This document shows, piece by piece, positions 27,301 to 32,306 of a stretch of DNA of 64,000 bases (within the stretch, counting starts at the first letter, position 1; each line of letters starts with the position of its first letter). The DNA lies in assembly GCF_003431975.1 (NCBI RefSeq), contig NZ_CP027116.1, forward strand, positions 806,001 through 870,000, in the 5' to 3' direction. The position numbers and the translations under genes are program-made. The notes beneath the pieces were generated by a model, which worked only from the letters and a program-made list of their open reading frames with translations, ran no database searches and was not told where the DNA came from. The DNA is from Bacillus pumilus (lineage in GTDB: Bacteria; Bacillota; Bacilli; Bacillales; Bacillaceae).

Positions 27301-27490
27301 AATGAAGAATGAAGTGTACCACACGAATCCTCCAGCCTCAGATAAAGGGGATCAACATCCGCCTCATGACTCAAACGGTGAACTGCCAAAGACTGGAGAA
27401 GAATGGCTGCGTTATATGATGTATGCAGGGATTTTACTAGTAGTGTCTGGAGCTGTTCTGCTTGTTGTTAGAAGAAGAACCATTCAGTAA
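21353..27490 (+). CDS. Giant LPxTG surface adhesin with collagen-binding-like and Cna-B domains
   Basis: A 2045-residue cell-wall-anchored protein. A signal peptide (about 1-30, ending near AGAQA) is followed by an Ig-like domain, a K/E-rich linker and an adhesin head. Five collagen-binding-type modules of about 130 residues follow, each introduced by an 'ITW/IEW' strand such as KEITWNIGVNYNLKH or QGKVIEWKLNINFGQ. Then come ten Cna-B (SpaA-like) domains of about 90 residues with the lysine in V-x-L-T-K and the glutamate in FVETKAPxGY, the residues that form isopeptide bonds. The sorting signal is LPKTG, a hydrophobic helix and RRR tail. The TTG at 21353 has AGGGTGG upstream and is preferred over the GTG at 21344. 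The sortase follows after 21 bases. Confidence 0.93.
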   Translation: MKRILSLALIAVLVIQSSILGILPLAGAQAKESQENIYGDIEFADSEGNKLSNIEDQQVRKAIVHWSIKGIDLKKQYPYVLTLPSAIQVEKEQKEPITVGDIIVGEYTVSKQNEVTVIFKEDVELDPNLEGSIDIDVTSIAEQKEKTKQDEREESLPKEDSTSSEKDDKNQEAAQTKQRDEDELLKNKVSVTKRVGLQSVSKQMQIQENLLTDAKLIFEDQEGNSVDKPDINSLISINYEWAIPNGHSYNGGDEFHFKVPEELVIYEKIDRLEMKFNQATIGYFSVDESGNASIEFTDFIKQYSNIHGTLQVWTQLDQQTIITEEKEVIITPIEGKDTVSIPIQYLPNGPNVSKKGEPNRSYNAETIQWTVDFNMDLDDVKQAKLLDPIQEGQALKKDSIKLYRVDTKLNGDTSIGQLLDENHYTIGQTADGQDFTIEFKDDVHLAYRLMYETDITDQDQSVFRNKASLVSADKVISSAEGTVNVTRGSPLNKKAAHYDPVTQTITWEIRYNYNEKKIAEKDALLEDFFNGTQALISDSFQVKEVTIDQNGKESGTKAFEDYVVQPQKKDEQNGFTLQFNQDIQSAYLITYQTKATERIFEAEDIINTVTAGKENKQGKQRIDQQILTKNHGTPNYKNKTIPWRIIFNKDQQTMKNLILKDTFTNEGLTLQKDSLKVTTGNTVLEEGTDYQIVEHANGFDIQFTKEIKTEHTVTYTTSFDYEKRADKDQNNLRNHVKLEWINEDGKALTKENQSVFTPDTYTQSNGFKNGTYDAKKKEITWNIGVNYNLKHLEEAKIEDFIQGNQRLLEDSITIYSLDLHGGENGAEEKEVLAKEHYDIKFLENEKGESGFEVTFKEAIDSPYKITYQTSVEGMDLVQKNYENKATLYDGKTKESDVNAVVSIPNGGKYTSKSGNQQGKVIEWKLNINFGQSTVQDATIIDHPSSNQAIIENSFHLYSTAIDEKGQVTKKEELEKGKDYELDLEFDPDSFQIKFKEEITRPYILEYQSLILDKVGSTLQNEVTFRGENVKEIKKESEASIVVKRTAGMGDGTGAIGDLTIKKVDASSGKALKGASFSLTDAASGIVIGTKTTDEEGALRFDRLLYGDYIVTEEKAPDGYIKTKEPINVTIDQPYESGDQTKTGNSMTVQNQEIRQHVKLTKKDKETGAALENAEFELKNESGDTVQTHLKTDEKGEILFKRLDPGSYYFVETNAPKGYQLNQQKWPFTIKENQTETTIVTAVNDIVKGSAELSKIGEGGERLEGAQFKLLDQNGHELNGSLVTGENGKITISELRPGTYQLIETKAPDGYVLDETPITFEVPLDPTEPVIISQKNLYETSALEVIKEGEDGNKLQGVHFEVMDQHDEVVRKDLTTDEDGKLLVDNLKPGKYQLVETESIDGYQKKNKPVPFTIEVAQKTPTEIKVINDLKTGAVQLTKLGENNDVLEGAEFKLVDANGKEMKTGLVTDENGKIIVNDLKPGTYQFVETKAPFGHELDETPVTFAIPFNPQKLISVTKENSRTTGGVLLHKKGEDGKSLEGVVFDLSDAKGKIVAGGEGITTNQGGKITFTGLKPGTYQFVERKSLEGYELSATPLVFEVELGQKELIQVEAINQLKKGSVELTKIGEEKERLKGAEFTLFNDDGKELMSGLTTNEKGIITVNDLKPGAYQLVETKAPFGHQLDAEPVDFKIDFNPNQLVKVTKENIRTTSAVKLQKKGEDGQLLAGVTFDLIDAHGQRVKKDLKTDKNGQLTVDQLKPGTYQFVETASIAGYELDQTPVSFTIRLGQDKPAKVEMINKLTPGAVELTKVDAEGHTLEHAEFALLSKEGKMLKKSLVTDQKGKLHINDLKPGEYQFVETKAPHGYKLDDQPILFTIEKNQQKPLQLTAKNHLILGSLRIIKVDQQTDRTLKGAAFDIRTKAGKTIKSVTTGKDGEAIVKGLKPGEYTLTETKAPNGYVALKKPLAFTIQMGEVEIKTLIVKNAPMKNEVYHTNPPASDKGDQHPPHDSNGELPKTGEEWLRYMMYAGILLVVSGAVLLVVRRRTIQ

Positions 27491-27511
27491 AAGGAAGGAA
27501 CGAGTGTATTA

Positions 27512-28114
27512 ATGAAAAAAAGAACCTTATTAGGCAGCTTTTTGGTGGTTACGGGGCTAATGCTCATTTCCGTTCCTTATATATATGAGTGGCGAACTTC
27601 TCAAGAGACAGCGGCAATGGAACAGGCATTAAAGATGATAGAAGAAAATGACAGTGATGCCCTTTCTTCTATTCCACATCTCACTGTGTCAGAAGAAGAC
27701 CTTCGAGATGTAATGGAGCTAGAGATCCCGTCAATTGATTTAAACGAAAAAGTGCTTCCTGTTACAACAAAAGAAAATTTAGGTATTGCACTGACTCAGA
27801 TCAAATCTCATCAAATGCCAGGTGAAGGGAATTTCACGATTGCAGGCCATAGAGGGTATAGAGGCGATCGGCTTTTCAGGCAGCTGCCAGAGGTGCCGAA
27901 AGGAGAAAAAGTCGTCTTACATCATCAAGCGGAAACATACGAATATAAAATTGTCAGCTCAGCTACAATTGAACCGACGGATGTGGATGTACTAAAGGAT
28001 CGTGGTAAAAATGAACTGACATTGATCACTTGTACTCTTGATGGCCAGAAACGATTTGTCTTAAAAGGAATACGAATCAATGCTTTAAAGGGTGAGCAAC
28101 CGTCGGATGTATAA
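27512..28114 (+). CDS. Sortase, class D-like
   Basis: A 200-residue membrane-anchored transpeptidase. An N-terminal helix (about 7-25) is followed by the sortase beta-barrel. The catalytic histidine is in FTIAGHRGYRGDRLF, the cysteine in LTLITCTLDGQKRF and the arginine in the same segment. The TLITCT context and the short N-terminal anchor fit class D, as in Bacillus YhcS. It should cleave LPKTG of the adhesin encoded 21 bases upstream and attach it to the wall. AAGGAAGG precedes the ATG. Its 3' end overlaps the start of the small paralogue B, suggesting one transcript. Confidence 0.92.
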   Translation: MKKRTLLGSFLVVTGLMLISVPYIYEWRTSQETAAMEQALKMIEENDSDALSSIPHLTVSEEDLRDVMELEIPSIDLNEKVLPVTTKENLGIALTQIKSHQMPGEGNFTIAGHRGYRGDRLFRQLPEVPKGEKVVLHHQAETYEYKIVSSATIEPTDVDVLKDRGKNELTLITCTLDGQKRFVLKGIRINALKGEQPSDV

Positions 28115-28424
28115 CACCAACATAATAGATGATGGAAAAGCAGCGCTCACGACCGACATGTTACACCAATTGTTATCAGAGCATTATCCAACTTTAAAAA
28201 ACGAACGTTGGGATGTTGATGTAGATACAATCCGGACTTCGCCTATTCTTCACCCTATATTAAAAAGAAAGCTTCCAATTGGTATCGAAAAATTCACCTG
28301 TGTTTTGTTCACGCAGCAAACAGCAGCTTTTGGCGAACCTTTGATTGTGTACTTTTTATTAGATGAAAAAGGCGAAATGATTTACGCAATGGATCTCTTG
28401 CTCGAGCAGCAAGATACCCATTAA
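28107..28424 (+). CDS. Small island-associated protein, paralogue B
   Basis: About 105 residues from the ATG at 28107, overlapping the sortase stop; an internal ATG at 28158 is an alternative and gives a length close to paralogue A. The core TSPILHPILKRKLPIGIEKF, then TCVLFTQQT and VYFLLDEKGEMIYAMDLL, aligns throughout with the protein at 18790-19071. The protein is soluble and lacks cysteine pairs or signal sequence. It is probably translated by coupling to the sortase. An adaptor, chaperone or regulator of the adhesin system is a guess from position only. Confidence 0.72.
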   Translation: MYNTNIIDDGKAALTTDMLHQLLSEHYPTLKNERWDVDVDTIRTSPILHPILKRKLPIGIEKFTCVLFTQQTAAFGEPLIVYFLLDEKGEMIYAMDLLLEQQDTH

Positions 28425-28439
28425 ACGAGAAATAAAAAG

Positions 28440-28464
28440 GAAGGGAGTTTGACTCCCTTCCTTT
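28440..28464 (+). repeat. 25-bp terminator hairpin, left target duplication of miniature element copy 1
   Basis: GAAGGGAGT-TTG-ACTCCCTTC followed by CTTT. The identical 25 bases recur at 28640-28664, immediately after the element's terminal CTG. Each copy is a stem-loop; the right copy is followed by the T-rich tail of a terminator. Confidence 0.85.
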
Positions 28465-28639
28465 CAGATTGTTGACAAAGGGCTGAAATGATGTTTATTT
28501 TAGCCCTTTGTCTTCTTTTCAGTGTGATAGAAAACCTTTGCATTCTAGGAAGGACGAGCACCGGAACGGAGCGAATTTGACATTCGTGAGTACCGGCGCG
28601 CAGGACTGACAAAGAATGCGAGGGTTTGTCTACATGCTG
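28465..28639 (+). mobile_element. 175-bp miniature inverted-repeat element, copy 1
   Basis: It begins CAGATTGTTGACAAA and ends TTTGTCTACATGCTG, an imperfect terminal inverted repeat. It contains a strong hairpin GACAAAGGGCT / AGCCCTTTGTC and a second structured region with CCGG / CCGG arms (28561-28564, 28593-28596). It matches copy 2 at 29414-29588 over its whole length and carries no ORF. It is flanked by a perfect 25-bp duplication of a terminator stem-loop, the hallmark of insertion. Non-autonomous; a transposase of the IS1182 type, as at 40033-41385, is the inferred mover. Confidence 0.8.
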
Positions 28640-28664
28640 GAAGGGAGTTTGACTCCCTTCCTTT
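28640..28664 (+). repeat. 25-bp terminator hairpin, right target duplication of copy 1
   Basis: Exact direct repeat of 28440-28464. Two more T then CGTC follow, completing a terminator that lies between the convergent small gene and the SMR gene. Confidence 0.85.
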
Positions 28665-28676
28665 TTCGTCATTTAA

Positions 28677-28991
28677 TCAAGCGAACAACTTCAGCCCAAC
28701 CACACCAATCACAATCAGCAGCAGGCTGAGGATACGAATCATGTTTTTCGGCTCTTTAAATAGAATCATATTAAATAAGACAGAGCCCGCCGTTCCAAGA
28801 CCAATCCAGACCGTATAGGCAACGGATACTTGAACGGAAGAGAACGAGGCGTATAAAAACAAAAAGGATAAGGCAAACCCGCCAACAAATAAAATGCCTG
28901 TCGTGATTTGCTTTTTCTTACTAAACATATTGAGGCCAATGGTTCCGCCGATTTCGCAGGCAGAGGCTAACAGTACAAAAAACCAGCCCAT
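28677..28991 (-). CDS. SMR-family efflux subunit, second of a pair
   Basis: A 104-residue small multidrug resistance protein with four membrane helices. The family glutamate is in the first helix (LLASACEIGGTIGLNMFS), and SVAYTVWIGLGTAGSVLFN matches the conserved AYAVWTGIG region. Its start immediately follows the stop of the other subunit (28992), so the two are translated together and probably form a heterodimeric proton-coupled exporter, like the paired SMR proteins of Bacillus (YkkCD, YvdRS). The substrate could be guanidinium, quaternary ammonium or another cation and is not deducible here. Confidence 0.88.
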   Translation of the reverse strand: MGWFFVLLASACEIGGTIGLNMFSKKKQITTGILFVGGFALSFLFLYASFSSVQVSVAYTVWIGLGTAGSVLFNMILFKEPKNMIRILSLLLIVIGVVGLKLFA

Positions 28992-29336
28992 TTATACCGC
29001 TTCTCCTTTCTGTTCATGTGCTTCTCCATCAGACACTTTCAGTCCAATAATGCCGAGAATTAAAATGCCCATAAATAAGAGCTTTTCTAATGAAAACGAA
29101 CCGCCGAACAGCGCATAATCCATCAAAGACGTACCAATCGTTCCAACTCCGGCAAACACGGCGTACACGGTCCCTGTCGGCAGCTTCTCGCAAGCTTTCA
29201 TTAAAAAATAAAAATCAACGGGGATCAGACAGATAATGATCGCCCATTCCCACACCGCATCAGCTTTATTTAAACCAAACACCCAAAGTAATTCAAATAA
29301 ACAAGTGAGTGCGACATACATCCAGCTTTTTTTCAT
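28992..29336 (-). CDS. SMR-family efflux subunit, first of a pair
   Basis: A 114-residue four-helix SMR protein. The helix 1 glutamate lies in VALTCLFELLWVFGLNKADA, and PTGTVYAVFAGVGTIGTS is the conserved central segment; a hydrophilic tail follows. The WVFGLNKADA start resembles the YkkC/Gdx side of paired SMR exporters. The start at 29336 has AGGAGG. A TGACGATTCGTCA palindrome 26 bases upstream, shared with the tetR promoter, suggests repression by the TetR protein encoded at 29612-30190. A miniature element lies between the regulator and this gene. Confidence 0.88.
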   Translation of the reverse strand: MKKSWMYVALTCLFELLWVFGLNKADAVWEWAIIICLIPVDFYFLMKACEKLPTGTVYAVFAGVGTIGTSLMDYALFGGSFSLEKLLFMGILILGIIGLKVSDGEAHEQKGEAV

Positions 29337-29361
29337 CCTATTTCCTCCTAAAACTTAAAAC

Positions 29362-29374
29362 TGACGATTCGTCA
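29362..29374. promoter_or_regulatory. Probable TetR operator of the SMR genes
   Basis: TGACGA-T-TCGTCA, a perfect palindrome upstream of the first SMR gene. A one-mismatch copy (TGACGATTTGTCA) lies upstream of the tetR gene at 30240-30252. Confidence 0.65.
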
Positions 29375-29393
29375 TTTTGAAACCAAAAAAGAG

Positions 29394-29413
29394 CGTACAG
29401 CAAATGCTGTACT
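29394..29413 (-). repeat. 20-bp terminator hairpin, left target duplication of copy 2
   Basis: CGTACAGCAAATGCTGTACT, repeated at 29589-29608 with one loop difference. On the minus strand this copy is followed by CTCTTTTTT, so it is the functional terminator end. Confidence 0.8.
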
Positions 29414-29588
29414 CAGATTGTCGACAAAGGGCTAAAATGAACTTTATTTTAGCCCTTTGTCTTCTTTTCAGTGTGATAGAAAACCTTTGCAGTCTAGGAA
29501 GGACGAGTACTGGCGCGGAGCGAATTTGACATTCGTGAGCACCAGCACGCAGGACTGACAACGAATGCGAGGGTTTGTCTACACGCTG
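29414..29588 (+). mobile_element. 175-bp miniature inverted-repeat element, copy 2
   Basis: Same length and orientation as copy 1. It begins CAGATTGTCGACAAA and ends TTTGTCTACACGCTG. The first hairpin is GGGCTAAAAT / ATTTTAGCCC. In the inner stem a C-G pair of copy 1 is replaced by T-A (29511 with 29544), a compensatory change. It is flanked by a 20-bp duplication of a different terminator hairpin, so the flanks come from the target and not from the element. It sits between tetR and its SMR target genes. Confidence 0.8.
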
Positions 29589-29608
29589 CGTACAGCAAGT
29601 GCTGTACT
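29589..29608 (-). repeat. 20-bp terminator hairpin, right target duplication of copy 2
   Basis: CGTACAGCAAGTGCTGTACT, a direct repeat of 29394-29413 with one mismatch in the loop, located just downstream of the tetR stop on the minus strand. Confidence 0.8.
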
Positions 29609-29611
29609 AAG

Positions 29612-30190
29612 TTAAGGTGTCTCTATGCCAAGAGCGTAAAGAAGAAATTGCTTTACCTCTCGCTTTTGAATCAGAACCTCTTCTGTATCTGTTTCTGTAA
29701 ATAAGTACATTTGCTCAGCAGATGATTCAAGTAAACCGATAATGAATTTCGCTGCATATTGACAGTTCAAGTTTGCCCGCACTCTTTTGTCCTGCTTTGC
29801 TTTTTCTAAAAAAGCAGCGACCCATTTGTAGATCGGTTCATAAATATCTTCCCATTCCTTTAAATGCTCCGTGGCAGCTAAGCCGGAGTAGGTTAGCGCA
29901 AGGACATCACGGTATTGTCTTGTAAAAGAGAAGATAAATTCAACAAGCGCATCTGCTTGATCGAGGACATCCGCATGCTGAGTGAGTTCTTTTTCAATGG
30001 CAGGCACCATCTGCGAGATCAGATGTTCTGCAATAGCAGGCATGACAGACAGCTTTGAAGGAAAATATAAATAATACGTTCCTTGCGCCACTCCTGCTGT
30101 TTTCACAATATCCGATATGGTCGTCTTTTCAATTCCTTTTTCTTTAAACGCGTCAATGGCAGCAAGCATAATCTTTTCTCGTTTCGACAC
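29612..30190 (-). CDS. TetR-family repressor of the SMR pair
   Basis: A 192-residue TetR regulator. The HTH is IEKTTISDIVKTAGVAQGTY then YYLYFPSKLSVM (about 19-50), and an all-helical ligand-binding domain follows. It lies upstream of the two SMR genes on the same strand, and both promoters share a TGACGATTYGTCA palindrome, so local autoregulation and repression of the exporter is the simplest model. The start at 30190 has AAGGT upstream. Its terminator was the insertion target of the miniature element at 29414-29588. Confidence 0.9.
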   Translation of the reverse strand: MSKREKIMLAAIDAFKEKGIEKTTISDIVKTAGVAQGTYYLYFPSKLSVMPAIAEHLISQMVPAIEKELTQHADVLDQADALVEFIFSFTRQYRDVLALTYSGLAATEHLKEWEDIYEPIYKWVAAFLEKAKQDKRVRANLNCQYAAKFIIGLLESSAEQMYLFTETDTEEVLIQKREVKQFLLYALGIETP

Positions 30191-30208
30191 ATCATCACCG
30201 ACCTTAAA

Positions 30209-30252
30209 TGACTGAATGTCAGTCAGTTTAGCTTAAAAATGACGATTTGTCA
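30209..30252. promoter_or_regulatory. tetR promoter operators
   Basis: Two dyads: TGACTG-AATGT-CAGTCA at 30209-30225 and TGACGATTTGTCA at 30240-30252. The second matches the SMR operator at 29362-29374 except for one base. Confidence 0.6.
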
Positions 30253-30362
30253 ATATGGTATTCTCTCATTGAATGTGAGAATAAGTGATGAATAGATACG
30301 GGCAAGCCTGAATAAGCTGTCAATATGGTCAAGCATTATGTGAGAAAGGGGCAGCTCTCTCT

Positions 30363-30911
30363 ATGACATCCAGTGCTATCGTTTCCATTGTTTATTTTCT
30401 CCTGCTCGTCCCGCTCTATCTTCATATGAGATACAAACAGGCGAAAAAGCACAAACGCTTTATTTACTTGCGAACAGAAATGGTTCTTGCCTGTCTGTTT
30501 ATTTATACAAATGTTTTATTATATTTGACGGTCTTTCCAAATCGTTTTTCGGCACCAAAGGATCAGGTGAGTGTCAACCTCATACCTTTGCAATCCATTT
30601 ATCAAAATCTCCACGCCTACCACCATGGCTACCCAAATCTTGTTTTTTTAAATTTGGCAGGGAACATTTTGTTGTTTGTGCCTCTTGGCTTTTTTCTTTA
30701 TCAAGCCTTCCGCACCATGCGCTGGCAAAAGGCGATTCTTGCTGGCTTTTTCTCGTCAACGATGATTGAATTGCTTCAATGGATGTTCTCGCAATCTGGT
30801 ATCATTACAAGAAGCAGTGATGTTGATGATATCCTTTTAAATACACTTGGCACTGCACTAGGTTGTATTTTGTTTTGGATGTATCGACGAAGGAAGGAGA
30901 AAATTAAGTGA
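30363..30911 (+). CDS. VanZ-like membrane protein
   Basis: A 182-residue membrane protein with about five helices and the VanZ-family signature: VNLIPLQSIYQN, LVFLNLAGNILLFVPLGFFL, MIEWLQ-like TMIELLQWMF and SSDVDDILLNTLGTALGCIL. VanZ-like proteins are common in Bacillus outside any glycopeptide-resistance cluster, and only the original VanZ is tied to teicoplanin resistance; no vanA-type genes are here. The following gene starts at a GTG overlapping its stop, indicating cotranscription. Confidence 0.88.
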   Translation: MTSSAIVSIVYFLLLVPLYLHMRYKQAKKHKRFIYLRTEMVLACLFIYTNVLLYLTVFPNRFSAPKDQVSVNLIPLQSIYQNLHAYHHGYPNLVFLNLAGNILLFVPLGFFLYQAFRTMRWQKAILAGFFSSTMIELLQWMFSQSGIITRSSDVDDILLNTLGTALGCILFWMYRRRKEKIK

Positions 30912-31372
30912 AGCGAGTTTGTATCATTCCATGTGGAGCGAAGAAAATCTGGGACGTCCATCCAGATGCAGGGAGCCAGCCGGCAAATCTTGTTTATTTA
31001 AGTCCGCTGCATCAGCGTACGAAAAGCTACGCCCAAACGTTCTTTTCAGACTGGCTCATCTTATCAGCGAAGCACGGATTCTTAAAGGCAGATGATATCA
31101 TTCATGAAAATTATGATGTGGCTTTCGGTACACCGAACGCTGATCAGATGACACGAGAAGCACTAAGACAGCAATTTCATGAAAAACATCTCTCTGCATA
31201 TGATGAATTAGTGGTACTAGGTGGAAAGAAATATCGAAAGGTGATCGACCCTTTATTACATCCTCATCAAACAACGATTTATCCGCTAGCTCCGTATAAA
31301 GGAATAGGCTATATGCTTCAGGCGTTAAAACAAGCCGTTGAGACAAAAATAGAACTTCCGCCGCATATTTAA
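30908..31372 (+). CDS. DUF6884-like protein
   Basis: A 154-residue soluble protein starting VKRVCIIPCGAKKIWD from a GTG that overlaps the preceding stop; AAGGAG is upstream. LILSAKHGFLKADDIIHENY and VLGGKKYRKVIDPLL match the DUF6884 family, a Rossmann-like fold with a cysteine in the first loop (CGAKK). Related domains occur next to nucleic-acid modification genes, but the function here is unknown. It is translationally coupled to the VanZ-like gene. Confidence 0.7.
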   Translation: MKRVCIIPCGAKKIWDVHPDAGSQPANLVYLSPLHQRTKSYAQTFFSDWLILSAKHGFLKADDIIHENYDVAFGTPNADQMTREALRQQFHEKHLSAYDELVVLGGKKYRKVIDPLLHPHQTTIYPLAPYKGIGYMLQALKQAVETKIELPPHI

Positions 31373-31419
31373 CGCATTCACATCTACTAATAAGCAGGGT
31401 TTTGATCATCAAAAAGAGA

Positions 31420-31521
31420 ATGAATGAAGGAGCGGTGCTAATTGTTTCATATCTTTTCATCAGCCATTTGGGTGTCCGCATCGCTTATAAAAAGTGGCTA
31501 TATGAAAAAGGGGGCGTATGA
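31420..31521 (+). CDS. 33-residue putative membrane miniprotein
   Basis: ATG at 31420 opens a 33-codon frame, MNEGAVLIVSYLFISHLGVR followed by a basic tail. This is consistent with one short membrane helix. Its stop overlaps the ATG of the esterase gene in an ATGA junction, which suggests coupling. The ribosome-binding site (AAAAAGAGA) is weak and there is no known family, so it may be only a leader ORF. Confidence 0.35.
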   Translation: MNEGAVLIVSYLFISHLGVRIAYKKWLYEKGGV

Positions 31522-32153
31522 ACATGACTACCATCTATTTAGCTGGTGATTCAACCGTTTCATCTTACCCTGATCGTCCTGTTCAAGGAGGATGGGGAGA
31601 GTTTTTACATCGCTATACAGCGCACGGCGTAAGCGCCGAAAACCGTGCAATCGGTGGAAGAAGCTCAAAAACATTCATTGAAGAAGGACGGCTTGATGAC
31701 ATATTGGCTGACATTCAGCCTGGGGACTGGCTGTTCACACAAATGGGTCACAATGATGCTTCAACGGAGAAGCCCGAACGACATACAGATCCTTTCACGA
31801 CGTATAAAAGCTATTTGTCTCAATATATTCATGGAGCAAGAGCAAAAGGAGCAACACCGCTTTTATTAACGCCAGTCGGGCGATTTCATGAAAAAGACGG
31901 AGAATATATCAATGATTTCCCTGATTACTGTGCCGCTATGAAGGAATTAGCTGATGAAGAAGAGGTCCTTCTCGTCGATTTAAATACGGCAAGCCTTCAG
32001 TTTTATCAAATTTCCGGTATCGAGAAAACGACTTCTTACTTTATGCTATCAACTGGCATAGAGGATCGTACGCACTTTACAAAAGAAGGAGCAGATGCGA
32101 TCGCACGACTTGTTTCTCTTGAATTAAAAGACCTTGGGTTAACGATTGTGTGA
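31518..32153 (+). CDS. Rhamnogalacturonan acetylesterase-type SGNH hydrolase
   Basis: A 211-residue SGNH/GDSL esterase of the CE12 type, like B. subtilis YesT/YesY. Block I is LAGDSTVSSYPDRPVQGG with the catalytic Ser, block II includes RAIGGRSSKTF, block III is FTQMGHNDAS, and the catalytic Asp-His pair is in GIEDRTHFTKEGA. There is no signal peptide, so it would deacetylate pectin oligomers inside the cell after uptake. Two ATG codons, 31518 and 31524, are possible; the first forms an ATGA overlap with the upstream mini-ORF, the second has better spacing from AAAGGGGG. Confidence 0.88.
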   Translation: MNMTTIYLAGDSTVSSYPDRPVQGGWGEFLHRYTAHGVSAENRAIGGRSSKTFIEEGRLDDILADIQPGDWLFTQMGHNDASTEKPERHTDPFTTYKSYLSQYIHGARAKGATPLLLTPVGRFHEKDGEYINDFPDYCAAMKELADEEEVLLVDLNTASLQFYQISGIEKTTSYFMLSTGIEDRTHFTKEGADAIARLVSLELKDLGLTIV

Positions 32154-32159
32154 TGGATG

Positions 32160-32194
32160 ACAGGACGAGTGAGCGCTCGTCCTGTTCTTTTTTT
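32160..32194 (+). terminator. Terminator after the esterase
   Basis: ACAGGACGAG / CTCGTCCTGT with a six-base loop, then a long T run. Confidence 0.9.
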
Positions 32195-32244
32195 GCAGAA
32201 AGCTATTGATTCCCTTCATCAGTGTAGACTACAATAGATACATA

Positions 32245-32265
32245 TGATAATGAGAATCAATATCA
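32245..32265. promoter_or_regulatory. Fur box upstream of the ferredoxin-NADP reductase gene
   Basis: TGATAATGAGAATCAATATCA holds two overlapping 7-1-7 Fur half-site pairs (consensus TGATAATNATTATCA), 42 bases upstream of the start. Confidence 0.85.
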
Positions 32266-32306
32266 CTTAAAAATAGATCAATCGATGAAAAACTGGAGGG
32301 ACTCAA

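Noticed and set aside
28465..29588. The 175-base structured sequences near the SMR genes as guanidine (ykkC-type) riboswitches
   Set aside because: One copy is downstream of the SMR genes and convergent genes share it, the ends are inverted repeats, and each copy is bounded by a duplicated terminator; no ykkC consensus could be traced. Mobile element fits better.
30363..30911. Glycopeptide resistance from the VanZ-like gene
   Set aside because: VanZ-like proteins are widespread in Bacillus without resistance clusters, and no vanHAX-type gene is present.
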